From NCBI GenBank assembly GCA_018340375.1, contig JAFFJZ010000002.1, positions 47,450,001-47,514,000 of the forward strand: a DNA stretch of 64,000 nt, in the 5' to 3' direction. The position numbers were made by a program, and so were the translations under genes. Position 1 is the stretch's first letter. Each line of letters starts with the position of its first letter. Source of the DNA: Gonatopus flavifemur. Lineage: Eukaryota; Arthropoda; Insecta; Hymenoptera; Dryinidae. Of this stretch, positions 10,467 to 22,565 are shown in pieces. Under the pieces are notes generated by a model. The model searched no databases, was not told where the DNA came from, and saw only the letters and a list, made by a program, of their open reading frames with translations.

Positions 10467-12823
10467 GGACAACGTTTACAAACGTTGCGACGTAGTAGAA
10501 ACGTTTTGCGAAAAACTCCTCGTATCTTCTGAGTATACATTCTGCGTGAGAGATAATGCTTTCGTATGCATTCATAACATACAATATAATAATTTCATTA
10601 CCATTTTTGCGGTGGGGTGGAATAAGTGGAGCTATGCTATTCGGATATCGTGTGTGCCGAGATGAGGATATGATTAGTTGTGTTTATTTCTCTCTTTCTC
10701 TCTCTCTATTGAATGTAAAGCGGAAAGAAGAGGGATTGGGCGTGTGTATGCGTATATCTTCCACTCCCGATATGTTATTGACGTGCTGCTTATTGCGAAT
10801 GTACCCTGTAAATATAAAAAATGAATTGAAATGAATAGAATTTAAAATTATTTGAAAATAAGCATTGCATACACTCAATTTCAAATCGTCATTATTATAT
10901 CGATCGCTTCTTATTTGTCCCAGAAGGTTGAACACGAAGATTAACATTTTCAATCCAATTCAATTATTCTTGAATTCCTCACAATCAGTTTTGACAAATT
11001 GATTTAAAAAAATGAAATTTGTGGTACTGTTTGACTTCTTGAATTCCTCATGAAGGATTCAAAAACTTGATTCATTCGCATTCAGAACAATTCTTTTTAT
11101 CCATTAGATTTAAATTTTTTTTTATTTACGGAATATATGCATAAAATTCAATGTTCGGTTGACAAAAACTAAAATGTCTTTTTAATTCTGTTCATGTTGG
11201 AGTGTTAATCCCCCTGATTCGGTTCAAAATTAAAAACGGGATTGAATCTAAAATTAATTAATCAAGATTTAGGAGCTAAAGCTTGGTTGTATAAATTACA
11301 AATAATTTTGAATCTCTTTCACTCGGCACTGGCCTTACGCAAGTTTACGCAAAGTTGTTGGGAATTTGCTACGCATGTGATTGAGAGTTTCATGAAACCG
11401 AGCAACTTCTCAACAACACGATAACGACTCAAGCTAAGATCTTAGATTTACAACTTCTTGTTGCGTATTTGACGACGTAACGTCCCTGCTAATTACTTCA
11501 AACTGTTGTACATTTCCAAAAATTTGCTGCATATTTGCTCAGCATTTGGGAATGTTTTATTATTGAAACCTGAGTAATGAATTTTTATAAAATTCATGTT
11601 GAAAAAGCGAGGCATTAGGGATGGGCAATGTGTTTTTTTATGAAGAAAATATCTGATTTCCATCAATATTCTACAAAATTTGATTGAAACTAGAACTTTG
11701 TGTTTTATAAAAAAACATCATTAATCTTTCAGGGGGTGAAAATTTGATTGAATATAAATTTTATAAAATATATGTGTAATTCATATATAATTATTCTAAA
11801 TAAATTCTTGATAGCTTAGTTGATTGGTAAATAAGTATTTTGAAAAACAATCACTTCCCAAACCGTTCAATCACATCATATAAAATATTCCATCAGACGT
11901 CTGGAAAAAAGGATATTTTTACAATTCATTAACCATTTATGACAAGTATTTTTTTATCACGTTTCAATTGAAAACTTCAACGATTGATGATTTTTGAAAC
12001 TTTTGACCATAATTTGAATGCCATTTCGAAAATTTTTCTCCTCATTATTTATTAATAAATTCAAAATTACTCACACTTACTATTGAATCAATATTGTGTT
12101 TATCATTTTTTCAACAGATCAAATACGTTGAAAGTTCATCAAGATTGTGCTGGTGATCAAAATTCAAAAGAAACAAAAGATTTTCTACGAAAGATAATGA
12201 CACGTGCGAATACTGCGAGTATGTTTTTCTCTCCGTTGTAATTCCATCGTTTATCGATCTAGACGTTACAGCGTCATTTGAACCGCCCAAATGTTTCCAG
12301 GGTCTTCTACAACGCAAAAGAATCTCAATTTAGACGAATGTTTACGTGCCTCGACATCAAAATCCACATTAAAAAAAATGTATAACACGTGAAAAGAAGC
12401 TCAGGTGAGGATTTTCACACTTTCATTGATGTTTATTTATTAAGTTCTCGGAATGAATAACCTTTGACTTTAAATTTACGTTTCTTCAAATCATTCCATT
12501 GATATTATGAATGAAAAAACAAACATTGACACGCTTGGTTTAATTTCAAAGCTGCCGATCACATCACATTTTTTTAATTTCACTGGATCTGATGCAAAGT
12601 GAATCAATATTAACAATTTGTGAATTTGAAAAAACTAATATCTTCATTTATTGCAGAAAATCTCAATTTTCTTGGCTGTTTTTTTCAAGATGTCACAAAA
12701 TATTTTTAATGATCATAAACATTTTGAAATATTTTGGAAATTTAGAAAAAAACATAGATGTCATTCGAAATTCATTTATCAAATTTAATTTCAAAACTGA
12801 CAAAAAAATAAGTAAAGAGACTT
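10467..12823. other. Non-coding DNA, no gene recognised
   Basis: AT-rich DNA with short chance frames, including a small CT-rich tract near 10685-10710. I see no conserved protein or RNA in it. Confidence 0.45.
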
Positions 12824-12897
12824 CCCATACAGCACAAAAGTCATCGCAAAGAGCTCCCGTTATGACACTAAACATGAATTCATTATGAATAGTGTCC

Positions 12898-13167
12898 CAC
12901 TGAGCATTTCCGTTAGAACTTTGCATTAACATTGCAGCGATATTGATGCGATCTTGAAAGTACTTGTCTTTCAATTTACAAATGCAATATTACAAAAGTA
13001 ACTTGCAAAAATATCGTTGAAATATCACCTGACAACGTAACATTCCTGCAATTTACTTGTAATTGGATGTTGTAGTATTACTGTTGTAATTCTCATAACA
13101 GGTACTTTCAAGATCGCATCAACATCGATGCAATGTTAATGCAAGTTTCTAACGGAAATGCTCAGTG
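12898..13167. mobile_element. MITE with ~65-base terminal inverted repeats
   Basis: The left arm starts CACTGAGCATTTCCGTTAGA and the right arm ends in its reverse complement. The arms pair over about 65 bases (to gaaagtac / gtactttc). It is 270 bases long, with no coding capacity. Target duplication not clear. Confidence 0.8.
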
Positions 13168-13392
13168 AGTTGAATTCGAAATGAACTCTTGATGAATAAC
13201 TTAATATTCAGAAAGAATCCCAGCAAACACGACTGCTGGTGTTTCAAAGGGCCAATGACGGCTCTTTACTGGCATTGCAGGGCCATCAGCGGCCCATTGG
13301 AACGCCGTTAATCATTGTTTGTAGGGATTCATATCTCACTAATTGATAAAGAACTATTCAGGCATTCAACATATATGCATTTTGAATTCATT

Positions 13393-13530
13393 CCCAAACA
13401 GCACCCTATATTTCATGCATATATCTATACTATATATTTTTATATTTGAATATTTTATACATATGGTATGCATGTAAATAATATCGTATACATATTTTAT
13501 AGGTATACAAGATATTTTGTGCTGTGTGGG
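13393..13530. mobile_element. Small foldback element, CCCAAACAGCAC/GTGCTGTGTGGG ends
   Basis: 138 bases bounded by inverted ends of the same family as 12824-13633, with a very AT-rich interior containing TATATA and ATGCAT runs. Confidence 0.7.
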
Positions 13531-13633
13531 TTGAGTTCCTATTGAATTCATTTTTATTGTCATAACGGGGACTGTTCAAGAAGTTCTTTCAGAAGTTTTT
13601 GTGAATTCAAAATAATCATTTGTGCTGTCTGGG

Positions 13634-14216
13634 TTGAGATTAATAAATAAATGCATATACCATGCGAAGAGTTCGTGCTAATAATAACCTCTCATAGGAC
13701 AGAAAATTCGGGGAGTTTCTTAAACGTATACCGTACGATTGCAATTTAAACAGGCGAGGAATAAAAATACACTACGCCCACTTCGATAATTCAATTACCT
13801 AAAAAAAAAGCACAGTGTACAATATTTTTTAAATGAAAATTAATAAACATAAATAATGTTCATATTTTAATCTAAAAGTGAAAGAATTATTTTGAACGGT
13901 AAAAACCTAACGACTGAAGAGAATATCCGTTCAATGGAATATTTGATGAAAAAATAAAAACTATTGAGATATCAACAAATACACGTTTGCATGGATTTTG
14001 AGAATGTAAACAAATGTGACGTTACGTCAATTCATAACTCGAATCTGTAAATAATGAATTTGATTTGAGAAAAAAACAGGTATTTCTTGTATACATAACA
14101 TTCAAGAATAGGTGTAAACATAATTTTGACAAAAACATGTGTTCAAATATGAAGAAACAAAATACAAAACCAAATAACGAACAGAAGAATCGCGAATGAC
14201 ATAGGAGGTTAACCAC
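13634..14216. other. Upstream flank of Hsp70-2
   Basis: AT-rich, no gene seen. A loose cluster of GAA units near 14184-14196 is not in 5-base phase, so I do not call it an HSE. Confidence 0.45.
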
Positions 14217-14286
14217 GAACGTTCTGGTGATCTCTAGTGTGGTAGGTTAGTGTATATAAAGCGCGCGCAAACCGAAGACCGGCAGT
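14217..14286 (+). promoter_or_regulatory. Hsp70-2 promoter (short HSE, TATA, Inr)
   Basis: HSE GAAcgTTCtgG at 14217-14227 (two perfect units and a partial third), TATATAA at 14253-14259, and CAGT with its A at 14284, 31 bases from the TATA start. The leader to the ATG at 14416 is about 132 bases. The HSE is shorter than those of the other three Hsp70 genes. Confidence 0.8.
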
Positions 14287-14415
14287 ATAATACGAAACGC
14301 AAAACGAGTAATATCGAAATTACAAAGTCGACTCAAGCGAGTCTTTACGAGAGTGATATATATATATCAAAGTCGTGTTTTATATAGTGTTGTGACAGAA
14401 TCAAAACAAACAAAA

Positions 14416-16347
14416 ATGCCTGCAGTAGGAATTGATTTGGGTACCACCTATTCATGCGTGGGAGTGTGGCAACAGGGAAAAGTGGAGATCATCGCGAATG
14501 ATCAAGGAAACAGAACAACCCCTAGTTATGTTGCCTTCACAGACACGGAACGTCTCATCGGAGATGCAGCTAAAAATCAAGTTGCGATGAACCCGGGAAA
14601 CACAGTATTTGACGCGAAGAGGTTAATCGGTCGCAGATACGATGATCCTAAAATTCAAAATGATTTGAAACACTGGCCGTTCAAAGTTGTCAACGAAGGA
14701 GGAAAACCAAAGATCGAAGTGGAATATCGTGGTGAAAGGAAAAGGTTTAGCCCGGAGGAAGTAAGTTCGATGGTGTTGACAAAAATGAAAGAAACCGCGG
14801 AGGCGTATATTGGTTCGAAGGTCAGGGATGCTGTCGTCACGGTACCGGCTTATTTCAACGATTCACAACGTCAAGCGACGAAAGACGCGGGAGCGATCGC
14901 TGGTTTGAATGTCCTCAGGATCATCAACGAACCGACAGCTGCGGCCTTGGCTTATGGGTTGGATAAGAACTTGAAGGGTGAGAGAAATGTACTTATCTTT
15001 GATCTAGGCGGTGGTACGTTCGACGTGTCTATCTTGAGCATCGCCGAGGGTTCTCTTTTCGAGGTCAAATCAACGGCGGGTGATACTCACCTTGGGGGAG
15101 AAGACTTCGATTCGAGACTGGTGGATCATCTATGCAACGAATTTGAAAGGAAGTACAAGAAAAATTTGAGAAGCAATCCGAGGGCCGTTCGTCGATTGAG
15201 GACAGCAGCCGAAAGAGCTAAACGTACATTATCCTCCAGCACTGAGGCTAACATAGAGATAGATGCTCTCTACGAGGGCATAGATTTTTACACCAAAATC
15301 TCCAGAGCACGCTTCGAAGAACTCTGTGCAGATCTCTTCAGGGCCACGCTACAGCCTGTAGAGAAAGCTTTGAATGATGCCAAATTGGACAAAGGATCTA
15401 TTCACGATGTTGTTTTGGTTGGAGGATCTACAAGGATTCCAAAGATTCAGAGTATGTTGCAGAACTTTTTCAATGGAAAACAACTCAACCTCTCCATCAA
15501 CCCTGACGAGGCAGTTGCGTACGGAGCAGCGATTCAAGCAGCTATTCTAACCGGCGAAGGTGAGCAAAATTCTACTTTGCAAGATGTGTTGTTGGTAGAT
15601 GTGGCTCCTTTGTCACTTGGAATCGAAACCGCTGGAGGAGTCATGACACCGATCATCGAACGCAACGCACGTATACCTTGCAAACAAACTCAGACGTTCA
15701 CCACCTACTCGGACAACCAACCCGCGGTGACCATCCAGGTATACGAAGGGGAACGTGCCATGACCAAGGATAACAACTTACTTGGAAGATTCGAACTCAC
15801 CGGCATTGCTCCAGCCCCAAGAGGAGTACCTAAAATCGAAGTCACGTTTGACATCGATGCCAATGGTATTCTTCATGTAACTGCCAAAGATGCTGCCAGT
15901 GGTCGAAGCAGTAACATCAAAATCACAAACGACAAAGGCCGTCTAAGTAAAGCAGAGATCGAGAGAATGTTAGCGGAAGCGGAAAAATACCGTGAACAAG
16001 ATAATTCGCAAAGGCAAAAGGTCTCTGCTAGGAACCAGTTGGAAAACTACGTGTTCAATGCCAAACAAGCTGCTCAGGATGCTGGTTCCAAGTTATCCGA
16101 ATCTGATAAAAAGATGGTGATGGATTTGTGCGACGAGACCATCCACTGGCTGGATAACAACACTCTTGCCGAAGTTGATGAATACAAACACAAACTGGAT
16201 GAAGTCCAAAGGCAATGCACACCCATTATGACCAAGATTCATCAGGGTGGAGCTGGTGGAGGCTGTGGAGCACAGCAGGACTGTGGGAATCAGTTTCGTC
16301 AGGGTGCCACCGATTCATCTGGGCCAACCATTGAGGAGGTGGACTAA
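14416..16347 (+). CDS. Inducible-type cytosolic Hsp70 (Hsp70-2), intronless
   Basis: A 643-residue Hsp70 with all family signatures: [14 protein letters not shown] at the start, [25 protein letters not shown], the DVLLVDV linker, and a GPTIEEVD tail. I chose the ATG at 14416 because the frame's upstream ATG at 14353 would add 21 residues (with YQSRVLYS) absent from the family, and those bases lie in the predicted leader. It is the most divergent of the four copies: MPA rather than MVA at the N-terminus, IEEVD rather than VEEVD, and an extra GGGCGAQ stretch in the tail. It is divergent from Hsp70-1, with about 8.9 kb between start codons. Confidence 0.97.
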   Translation: MPAVGIDLGTTYSCVGVWQQGKVEIIANDQGNRTTPSYVAFTDTERLIGDAAKNQVAMNPGNTVFDAKRLIGRRYDDPKIQNDLKHWPFKVVNEGGKPKIEVEYRGERKRFSPEEVSSMVLTKMKETAEAYIGSKVRDAVVTVPAYFNDSQRQATKDAGAIAGLNVLRIINEPTAAALAYGLDKNLKGERNVLIFDLGGGTFDVSILSIAEGSLFEVKSTAGDTHLGGEDFDSRLVDHLCNEFERKYKKNLRSNPRAVRRLRTAAERAKRTLSSSTEANIEIDALYEGIDFYTKISRARFEELCADLFRATLQPVEKALNDAKLDKGSIHDVVLVGGSTRIPKIQSMLQNFFNGKQLNLSINPDEAVAYGAAIQAAILTGEGEQNSTLQDVLLVDVAPLSLGIETAGGVMTPIIERNARIPCKQTQTFTTYSDNQPAVTIQVYEGERAMTKDNNLLGRFELTGIAPAPRGVPKIEVTFDIDANGILHVTAKDAASGRSSNIKITNDKGRLSKAEIERMLAEAEKYREQDNSQRQKVSARNQLENYVFNAKQAAQDAGSKLSESDKKMVMDLCDETIHWLDNNTLAEVDEYKHKLDEVQRQCTPIMTKIHQGGAGGGCGAQQDCGNQFRQGATDSSGPTIEEVD

Positions 16348-16579
16348 ACGTTTAAATTTAAATCGTCTTCAGTCTCCGTTTAAAAAATTTCATTCAAACT
16401 TTTCATCATTTTTTAAGACTGATAAAAAATAACTTTTCTCATTTTGTTTGTAACTTTCGAGGCTGTTTTATCATATTAACTTTTTGAATAATGTTTTTTG
16501 TACTATAAAGAATATATAGTTGAAGTTATAACTTGTAAATTTTTGTATGAGTGTTGTATGATCGCAGTACGAGTGTTAA

Positions 16580-16585
16580 AATAAA
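16580..16585 (+). terminator. Polyadenylation signal of Hsp70-2
   Basis: AATAAA about 230 bases past the stop, in an AT-rich 3' UTR. Confidence 0.7.
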
Positions 16586-17297
16586 TGGTTCCTTTAATTT
16601 TTTCAATTCTGTGTCATTTATTTTATTCCCTTTCCATCTGAAAATTTTCATCTTTTTTGAATTTCAGGTGTAGATATTGATATACCTTTCGAATGATTCC
16701 AGTAAAAATAATTTCTAGTTATTGAACTCTTGAAATGCAGAACGGACAAAAGAACATATAGTTGTACGTTCGAAGCATATTCGTAATTTTCTGAATTCTC
16801 TATGCGTTCAGAAATATTTTCACCTATTCAATGTTCTTTTGAAGGAACTTACAGTTTTGATTTGCGTTTCAAAGTCATATTAGGCTGATTCTCTTGATGT
16901 AACGTTGGAATTAGTAATAAGTTGGGTTGAAAATGATCAAAACTGTTTTTTATGTTTTCATGAACAATTGTAAAAATTTCAGAGAGAAATTTATCATTTT
17001 TAGTAATGAAGACATGTCTTAGGCAAATTCTCGAAATTTTGTGCAATTCACAAAGATGTATTTTGAACAATGATTAAACACTTTTTATTCCTAACAGATG
17101 TTTTACAGATATGTTAGAGATATGCATCTTTTGGATACTTTCGCAAAGGCATCTTTTAGAAATGAGAAATGTTCGGATGTTTCAAAGACATTGTACAATC
17201 ACGTAATATTTTGAAAGCCTGTTTGATACAATTTTTCAAATGAAATAAATGCTGATGCGAGCGTAATTATTGCCTTGCATATTCATTTCCGTTGTAT
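16586..17297. other. Intergenic DNA
   Basis: No coding, RNA or clear repeat signal seen. Confidence 0.4.
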
Positions 17298-17390
17298 CCC
17301 AGACAGCACAGAAAGTTCTTAGAACGTTTTGAAAACGTGCTCTTGGTTTTGCGTGTTTTGGTCCCGCAGTGTATGGCTCCAAGTATACAT
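17298..17390. repeat. Left end of a CCCAGACAGCAC element
   Basis: Starts cccagacagcac and continues with a stretch (agttct...cgtttt...aacgt.ctcttggtt..gcgtgtttt) shared with the full element at 50056-50429. No matching right end was found, so it is a fragment. Confidence 0.55.
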
Positions 17391-17511
17391 GTACTTTGAC
17401 ATGCATTTTATCTAATGTAGGAAGAATTACACAGGCAGCATAGATGCAAATCAAGTGAGATTTTTTTGAATACACGAAAAATTGAATGGGAAATTTATTC
17501 GCAGAATCTCA

Positions 17512-18040
17512 CCCAGACAGCAAAATTCTTGAGACATTCAAGAGATTTCTTTTAGACTTCTAAAAGAAATCGGATGCATTAGTTTTGTATGTCTAGAAGA
17601 TATCTCAAATAAGGTACCTTACACAGAGAGAAATATTGGCTATTGCCAAAAACATATTTTCTTGGTTCGAGAAATCCATTTCTCCAAGGATTTCTCATCC
17701 ATATCTAGTCTTGATACAAGAAAATTTTTCTGGAACTAAGAATTCACCCCTCGAATTCACGATATATTTTCTCAATTTAAGAAAATTTCTCTTGAACCTA
17801 CAAAATATCAACTGTAACAAAGAATGTGTATTCTTAAAAATATTCCAGAATATATTTTCTTGGTGTTAGTAATTATTTCTCTCAGTGAAAACATCACGAA
17901 TTAGGAAAATAATATATTATTGAGAAAAATTTTAGATTCTCACTCAAGATATCTCTTAGAGCATGGAAACTGTTGCATCCGATGTCCTTTAGAAATCTAA
18001 ACAAAATCTTTCCGATATTTGAAAAATTTGTCTGTTCAGG
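17512..18040. mobile_element. Nested foldback element of the AAGATATCTT family
   Basis: The left end is cccagacag at 17512 and the right end resembles ctgttcagg at 18032-18040. The arms pair around ttagacttctaaaag...atcggatgca and tgcatccgat...aatctaa. The centre is interrupted by another foldback at 17622-17887. Confidence 0.6.
17622..17887. mobile_element. MITE-like insertion inside 17512-18040
   Basis: The ends cacagagagaaata and tatttctctcagtg are imperfect inverted repeats. The interior repeats ttttctt/aagaaaa motifs. No coding capacity. Confidence 0.55.
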
Positions 18041-18469
18041 TAACGAGTGATAACTTTGGAGTGCAATAGAATTTTTCTCAATCCAGTTTTAATGAAGTGA
18101 AAGGAATAAAGAATAGTTTCTTGAAAAAACTTTTGAAATACTCTACAATTATCACTAATCAAGATGCCGGCAACAAATTTCTCATTAATTTATAAGGAAA
18201 TGGAAGTATCGTGATAGGGTCAAAAATCCATCATGCAATTGAATTGATTGATTCCGTTGGGATTTCCGACTAGTAGACTTCCTGTCACATACATCTTTCA
18301 AGGGATACGATTAGTTAATTGTTATGAGATTGGAAATGGATGCTTACACCCTACTGAACACAATGTCGCGAAACAGTACTGGATCATTTTATCGAATGAG
18401 ACGTGAGATTTCGTTAGTTTTCACAAAAATCATTTTTGAGGATGATCTGAAACGAAGGGGCTCCCCTAC

Positions 18470-18523
18470 TGACGGGCCCTGGGGCTATGGACCCCTTTAG
18501 CTCCTCCTAAAGACGGCACTGAT
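18470..18523. repeat. Relic right end of the hAT-like element
   Basis: ggggctatggacccctttag ... aaagacggcactg closely parallels the right end of the element at 22566-24042 (gggctatagaccc ... aaagacgtccctg). No left partner was found. Confidence 0.5.
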
Positions 18524-18745
18524 TGTGATAATACTTTTTAGTAATGACTGGAACTTGTGATCATAATAATCACTGTAAAAAATTGCTTCCTATATAAATT
18601 TATGTGAAGCGATTAACACATGAATTTTGAAAATTTTCTCTGACCTTTCGTATGAAATTGTATGACATCTCATATAGAATTATGATTCTTCATGCATTTT
18701 TATATGAATTTTAATACATTTTAGTAGTAAATTTGATTAATTCAT

Positions 18746-18968
18746 CACTGTTAGAAATTTCTGCAATAATTTTCATGCATTTGCTGGAAGTTTTTTTCAA
18801 ATACGTGCATGAATTGAGTTTCATACACATTTTACATGAAATTTAATGTAAACTATAGCATAATCTATATTTTTTTCATGTTTTTGTACATTAAATCTAA
18901 TGTAAAATGTGTATTAACTTGAATTCATGTACGTGATTGAAAAAAACTTCCAGATATTTCTGACAGTG
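18746..18968. mobile_element. MITE with CACTGTTAGAAATTTCT ends
   Basis: The left end cactgttagaaatttct pairs with the right end atatttctgacagtg. The inner arms pair over ctggaag...tttcaaatacgtgcatgaatt and its complement. About 223 bases, no coding capacity. Confidence 0.7.
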
Positions 18969-19081
18969 ATCATTGAACTTGATTTCAATTACAAGTTTCA
19001 GAATTTTCATATTCATTTGATACAGGAAATTTCAGACTATTTTGTACAGCGATGGTGTACTTCTTTCCTTATTGAAAGCTA

Positions 19082-19292
19082 CACTGTGAAAAATTTTGAT
19101 AGGAAACTTCCAAAGCAAAGTTTGGAAATCTTTTTTTCAAATATTTTTTAGTAGATTTACAAACAATTTTAACAATTTTACAAATAAGTTTTGTCCGTTT
19201 ACACAAATTGTTTTTCAATTTACTAAAAAATGTTTGAAAAAAAAAGTTCCAAACTTTGCTTTGGAAGTTCGCTATCAAAATTTTTCACAGTG
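19082..19292. mobile_element. TA-flanked MITE (CACTGTGAAAAATTTTGATA)
   Basis: 211 bases with inverted arms of about 46 bases. TA on both sides suggests the Tc1/mariner type of target duplication. Two short open frames inside are by-products of the inverted arms. Confidence 0.8.
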
Positions 19293-20756
19293 TATATAGA
19301 TGTATATTCAATTACCCTATTCAAATGAGCTATAGGTTTTGATTCAGTTTCATGAGGTTTAATAGAAGCATTTGAAACAGTACATATGGGATTTTATAGG
19401 ATTTCACAAGACTTATAAAGTTTGATGGTCATTCAAACTAATGAAACCCAGAAGTCTATGCGGTTTCATATGTGAATGTGAAACAGGATCTCCATGTGTA
19501 TGGGATTTTATCGTAAATGTCTTGTAGAAAACGTTACAGATATATGGAAAGGAATGCATATGTTGTTCTCGATTTTACGATAAAATCCCATACAGCCTGT
19601 AATAAATCCCGTACACTGAGAGAAGAGTTTGAAATGAATTCGAAATCCTCTTTTCTTAGTGTAGAACACGATACGTTTCATCGTTCAATTACGATAGGAA
19701 GATGAGAATTTACGATTCGGAAACCACATTCAAAACAATAGAAAAAAAGCAAAGATACGCGCGTACGCAAAATGTTCATTTTTTGTCAGAGTTCTTCTCA
19801 TTCACCCAATTCTTCTAAATGAATCAGGTTGAAACTTATATGGGATCACTATAACCCTAGTCCACAACTGTGATAAAAATTTCGAAACGATCGGATAAGC
19901 AGAACGGGAGATGTGCGCGTATACGTAACTTGGGGGGTGGGCTACAGCCACACAGACAGACACGGTAACAATATTGTTCCCCGAATTCTGAGGAACATTT
20001 TGGTCCAGGAGATTTCGAATTTCGAGACAAAAAAATTTTCGGCTCCTCGAAACGATCACAAAGCTTCCCTCTAATTTATCATTTTCTATAAGAAATTTTT
20101 AGCAGGAAAGGGGGCGTCCATCAATTACGTGGGGTGTTCAAGGGGGGAGGATCATCCTAAATCTTATCAAATCTCACCGGGGGGAGAGGGGGGTCTTAGC
20201 AAATATCACGTAAGTTTTTTTTCTACCGAAAAAATGGTGTAAAATTGCGTGAAATTATTTTGAAAAAATTCAATTTCATCACTGTAATTTTAAATTACGG
20301 TGATATTCCTAAACACTAGCTTTTGCTAGTCTTAAATAAGAGTAATAGAACAGATTGTGTTTTAATTTTTTTTTTCAACAATTTAACGCATTTACACCCG
20401 AAAGACAAATTTTGGAAAATCTCACGTGAGATTAGGAGAGAGGGGTGGGAGTTCCGGAAAATCTTACGAAATCTCGCCGGGGGGGGGGGGGGAGGATCAA
20501 CAAATCCTTGAAAATGCCTCACGTTGTTAATGGACACTCCCAAAGCGAAATGCATTTAAACTTGCCGAGGCCGTACACTATACAACAAATTTATGTAAAA
20601 TTCTTGAACAACCCACACTCCACCACAATCCCAAAAGAATTCTTATTGAAGTGATTGTATTCTTTATGAATTCTTTGAGAATTCTTCTGGGACTGTAGTG
20701 TTGTGTGGGAATACATGATTGGTAATATTTGAGCCAATGAAATATTGTAATGTTTT
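19293..20756. other. Repeat-rich non-coding DNA
   Basis: No gene seen. 20105-20230 and 20400-20520 share an aaatct.. ..ccgggggg block (with a run of about 13 G near 20477-20490) beside the gggcgtccat phrase common in decayed DNA transposons. 20610-20710 is a small palindrome around ccacac...gtgtggg. Confidence 0.45.
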
Positions 20757-21234
20757 TACAGCATTTTATCTGCAGAAATTCTGACAAACTCTGTGAATTT
20801 CTGAAATTTCGATGAAAAATTTTATACATTTGAACCATTCTGTACAGATTTTTTTCATTTTTTTTTTTTTCTTAGACGAATAGGAACAAAATTGCTCTCT
20901 GGAAAAATTTTGACGAATTTCTGATAGATCCCTAACATTTTTTTGACTATCGAAGAAAAAAAATTTTCAAACACTTTTCCACATATGATATTTGAATATA
21001 GCATGTGAATGTGTTTATAAAATTTTTGAATTTTTAAATAATCAGAAGAATGTTGGAAATTCATTAGAGTTTCGTCAGACTTTTTTCAGAGCGCAATTTC
21101 TTGCCTATTTGTCTGAAAAAAATGACAACACTTCTATAAACTCTGAAAAAAGTCTGTACAGAATGTTCCAAAAGTATTCGATTTTTTATCAAAATTTCAG
21201 AAATTCTCGGAGTTTTTCAGAGTTTTTCACTGTA
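20757..21234. repeat. Imperfect ~480-base foldback
   Basis: The outer arms tacag...aaactctg.gaatttctgaaattt and their complement end near tttttcactgta. An inner block (gagcgcaatttcttgcctat) recurs inverted in the left arm and also near 9105-9165, so this is a dispersed family. Confidence 0.6.
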
Positions 21235-22557
21235 AAAAGGAATTCTTTAATTCAGATCATTTCATGACTGAATTTACTATGCAAATAAATAAAGCTCAAA
21301 GAACAACCGCCGACACAATGAAAAGAGCATTCTCTTGTATCAAGATGCGAAAATATGAAGACTGTTTTTTACAATAATTGCAGAAAAAAAACAACGTTGT
21401 CAGAGATTATTCATGGTTATTTCAGCGAAATATTTTCATATGGGTTTTAACTTTTTACGATATTATATTGTGTAAAATGATCGTTTTTGGTCAAATCAGA
21501 TCATAAGTCATTGGAAAAAATTACAAATTCATCATGAATCATTACCTAAAATATTACTAATAATGATATATTGTGTGATTTTACATGAATTTTCTTAGGA
21601 TGTACGCTCAGATCAGTAATATCCACACAGACCTGCAAATTATTCTCAGTACAGGAAAAAAATCACATGTATACTAAGTATGAATAATATGTGAATATCT
21701 CTATTCTGAGCGTAGGACTCTTGCGAATTCAAATGCATTCATCCTACACTGGGCGTAATAACTTCATAAAATAATGTGATTCTCAATTCTTGTGTTGGAA
21801 ATTGACAAAAAATTCTTTCCACAATGTATAGTGTTGTATGAAAAATTTCAAACACGGATTTTTTTAAACAGAAGGTGTTTCGTTTCTTTTCGTGACCATA
21901 ATTGAAAAAAAAATCAATGAATTGCATGTGAATTCGTTAAGATCATATGATGATTTGTTTGTTTACGATTGATTTATTCAGTTCATAAAATTGGTATAGA
22001 ATTTCTATAAAACAATTTACCATATTCAGACATTCCTGATATGTATTCCTCAGTGATTGTACTTATATCATTTGATGAAAATTTATTAAAGTTTCTCATG
22101 TAAATATTTTCATATTACTCCTACATTGTGTTTGATATTTTTGACACTGGACTAGTTTTTTTTTAAATTCTTTGAAGTGCGAAGCTATTGATTTGACTTT
22201 ACCCTTTAATAACAAATATGGGAATTACTATTTTGAAATTTGAATACTCGCTTCCTTCATGAAAATGCAAGGCTACGTTATGTAGAAAGGGAAGTATTGA
22301 TCTCATAAGAATTGATGAGCAAGTCACATTATTGATGGAGCAGAGGAAATCATATTTGTCTTAAAATTGATAATGATCGAATTTTTGAGGAAAATTATGT
22401 ATTGAAAATACATTGCATAGGTTCAGATTTTGAAAAGAAAACTATACTCTTCTGAAATAGACGCTCTCTGCATTTGAGTTTGTATTTCGATTCTCGTGAG
22501 TTGTAGTATATGACAGAATTGAAGATAAACAGTTGAAAATGTGTAATCGTATATATG
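21235..22557. other. Non-coding DNA
   Basis: No gene or clear repeat recognised in this 1.3 kb. Confidence 0.4.
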
Positions 22558-22565
22558 AGTATATA

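Larger units (their letters stand above)
12824..13633. mobile_element. Nested foldback element with CCCAnACAGCAC ends
   Basis: The left end is cccatacagcac (12824) and the right end gtgctgtctggg (13622-13633). Inside the ends the arms match again at a ccgttatgac...atgaattca block on both sides. At least two further foldback elements lie inside it (12898-13167 and 13393-13530), so it is a nest of insertions. No coding capacity, so a non-autonomous (MITE-like) element. Confidence 0.65.

Noticed and set aside
14184..14196. GAA cluster upstream of Hsp70-2 as an HSE
   Set aside because: GAA units are 7 bases apart without an intervening TTC, so not in HSE phase.
14353..14415. N-terminal extension of Hsp70-2 from the upstream ATG
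   Set aside because: The added residues are absent from Hsp70 proteins, lie within the predicted leader, and the ATG at 14416 matches the other copies' start.
19069..19299. Two ~68-codon frames on opposite strands with similar protein ends
   Set aside because: They are the two arms of a MITE read in both directions.
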